This document shows, one piece after another, positions 6,824 through 6,900 of a stretch of 6,900 bases of DNA. The notes beneath the pieces were generated by a model, which saw only the letters and a list, made by a program, of their open reading frames with translations, was not told the origin of the DNA and searched no databases. The stretch's first letter is position 1, and the number at the start of each line of letters is the position of its first letter. The position numbers were made by a program, and so were the translations under genes. The stretch spans positions 1 to 6,900 of the forward strand of contig PLSH01000390.1 of assembly GCA_003165095.1 (NCBI GenBank). The letters run 5' to 3'. This stretch comes from Acidobacteriaceae bacterium (GTDB lineage: Bacteria > Acidobacteriota > Terriglobia > Terriglobales > Acidobacteriaceae).

Positions 6824-6900
6824 TCAGGCGAATGCGCTCATCGAACGTGGGTTGTCCCCAAGAACGACGGATCGGTCCTGAAAACGCGTCAGCGTCATGG
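6824..6900 (+). pseudogene. Continuation of the interrupted reading frame (3' part, runs off window)
   Basis: From TCA 6824 the frame of ATG 5254 stays open to the window edge, reading SGECAHRTWVVPKNDG and then SVLKTRQRHG. I do not recognise the product. The other two forward frames here include one more that is open, so openness over 77 bases is weak evidence. The support is the exact continuity at the shared TCA. Confidence 0.35.

Larger units (their letters stand above)
5272..6826 (+). mobile_element. Complete IS110-family insertion sequence, IS1111 type
   Basis: This element of about 1.55 kb carries one transposase gene, 13-bp inverted repeats just inside its ends, a short left non-coding part (about 90 bases) and a long right one (about 330 bases). 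Inverted repeats and a long 3' non-coding end are features of the IS1111 branch; the other IS110 branch usually lacks inverted repeats and has the long non-coding part on the left. TCA occurs immediately outside both ends (5269-5271, and 6824-6826, counted here in the element) and is the likely recombination core, as these elements make no true target duplication and move as a circle. The exact tips are uncertain by a few bases, because IS1111-type repeats can be subterminal. All parts look intact, so the element may be active. Confidence 0.82.

Noticed and set aside
6805..6833. An outward promoter from the integrated right end into the flank
   Set aside because: TTGACA is perfect, but nothing like TATAAT lies 16-18 bases downstream in the linear sequence.

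Overview
The window looks like accessory chromosomal DNA from an Acidobacteriota member of the Terriglobales type (Granulicella, Terriglobus or Edaphobacter-like). This is inferred from the gene types: a secreted S53 (kumamolisin-like) peptidase, a Trp/Gly-rich kelch lipoprotein, and a cytochrome oxidase subunit III start with the long Pro/Arg/Gly/Asp-rich leader I associate with that group. No rRNA, tRNA or CRISPR array is visible.

Layout. Bases 1-176 are an upstream leader with a small palindrome. 177-2318 encodes an exported sedolisin with all catalytic residues. A strong GC hairpin separates it from 2393-3850, a lipoprotein made of six kelch-type repeats that should close into a six-bladed beta-propeller. 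Both products act outside the cytoplasm and may be co-transcribed. 4006-4491 is the 5' part of a cytochrome c oxidase subunit III gene, cut off at the start of its third membrane helix. The next 700 bases hold no convincing gene: a 16-bp perfect palindrome, an 80-codon open but start-less frame, and GGTCGGCCTGA-like repeats that may be an eroded IS end.

The best part is 5272-6826, an apparently complete insertion sequence of the IS110 family, IS1111 type. It has an intact DEDD/serine transposase (ATG 5365 to 6492), 13-bp inverted repeats near both ends, and a 318-base non-coding right end where this group encodes its guide (bridge/seek) RNA. Three signals agree. (1) TCA flanks both ends and is the likely crossover core. 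(2) The non-coding region contains ACAACAGTCAG, identical to the reconstructed empty target across the insertion point, and ATATCAG, identical to the right-end/flank junction. (3) Joining the ends as a circle places a perfect TTGACA from the right end 17 bp from TATGGA in the left end, forming a promoter that reads into the transposase.

The element sits in codon 6 of a short reading frame that has a consensus ribosome binding site. That frame resumes without a shift on the far side and runs off the window. I found no wholly new system; the self-consistent RNA-guided element and its reconstructable target are the most valuable content.
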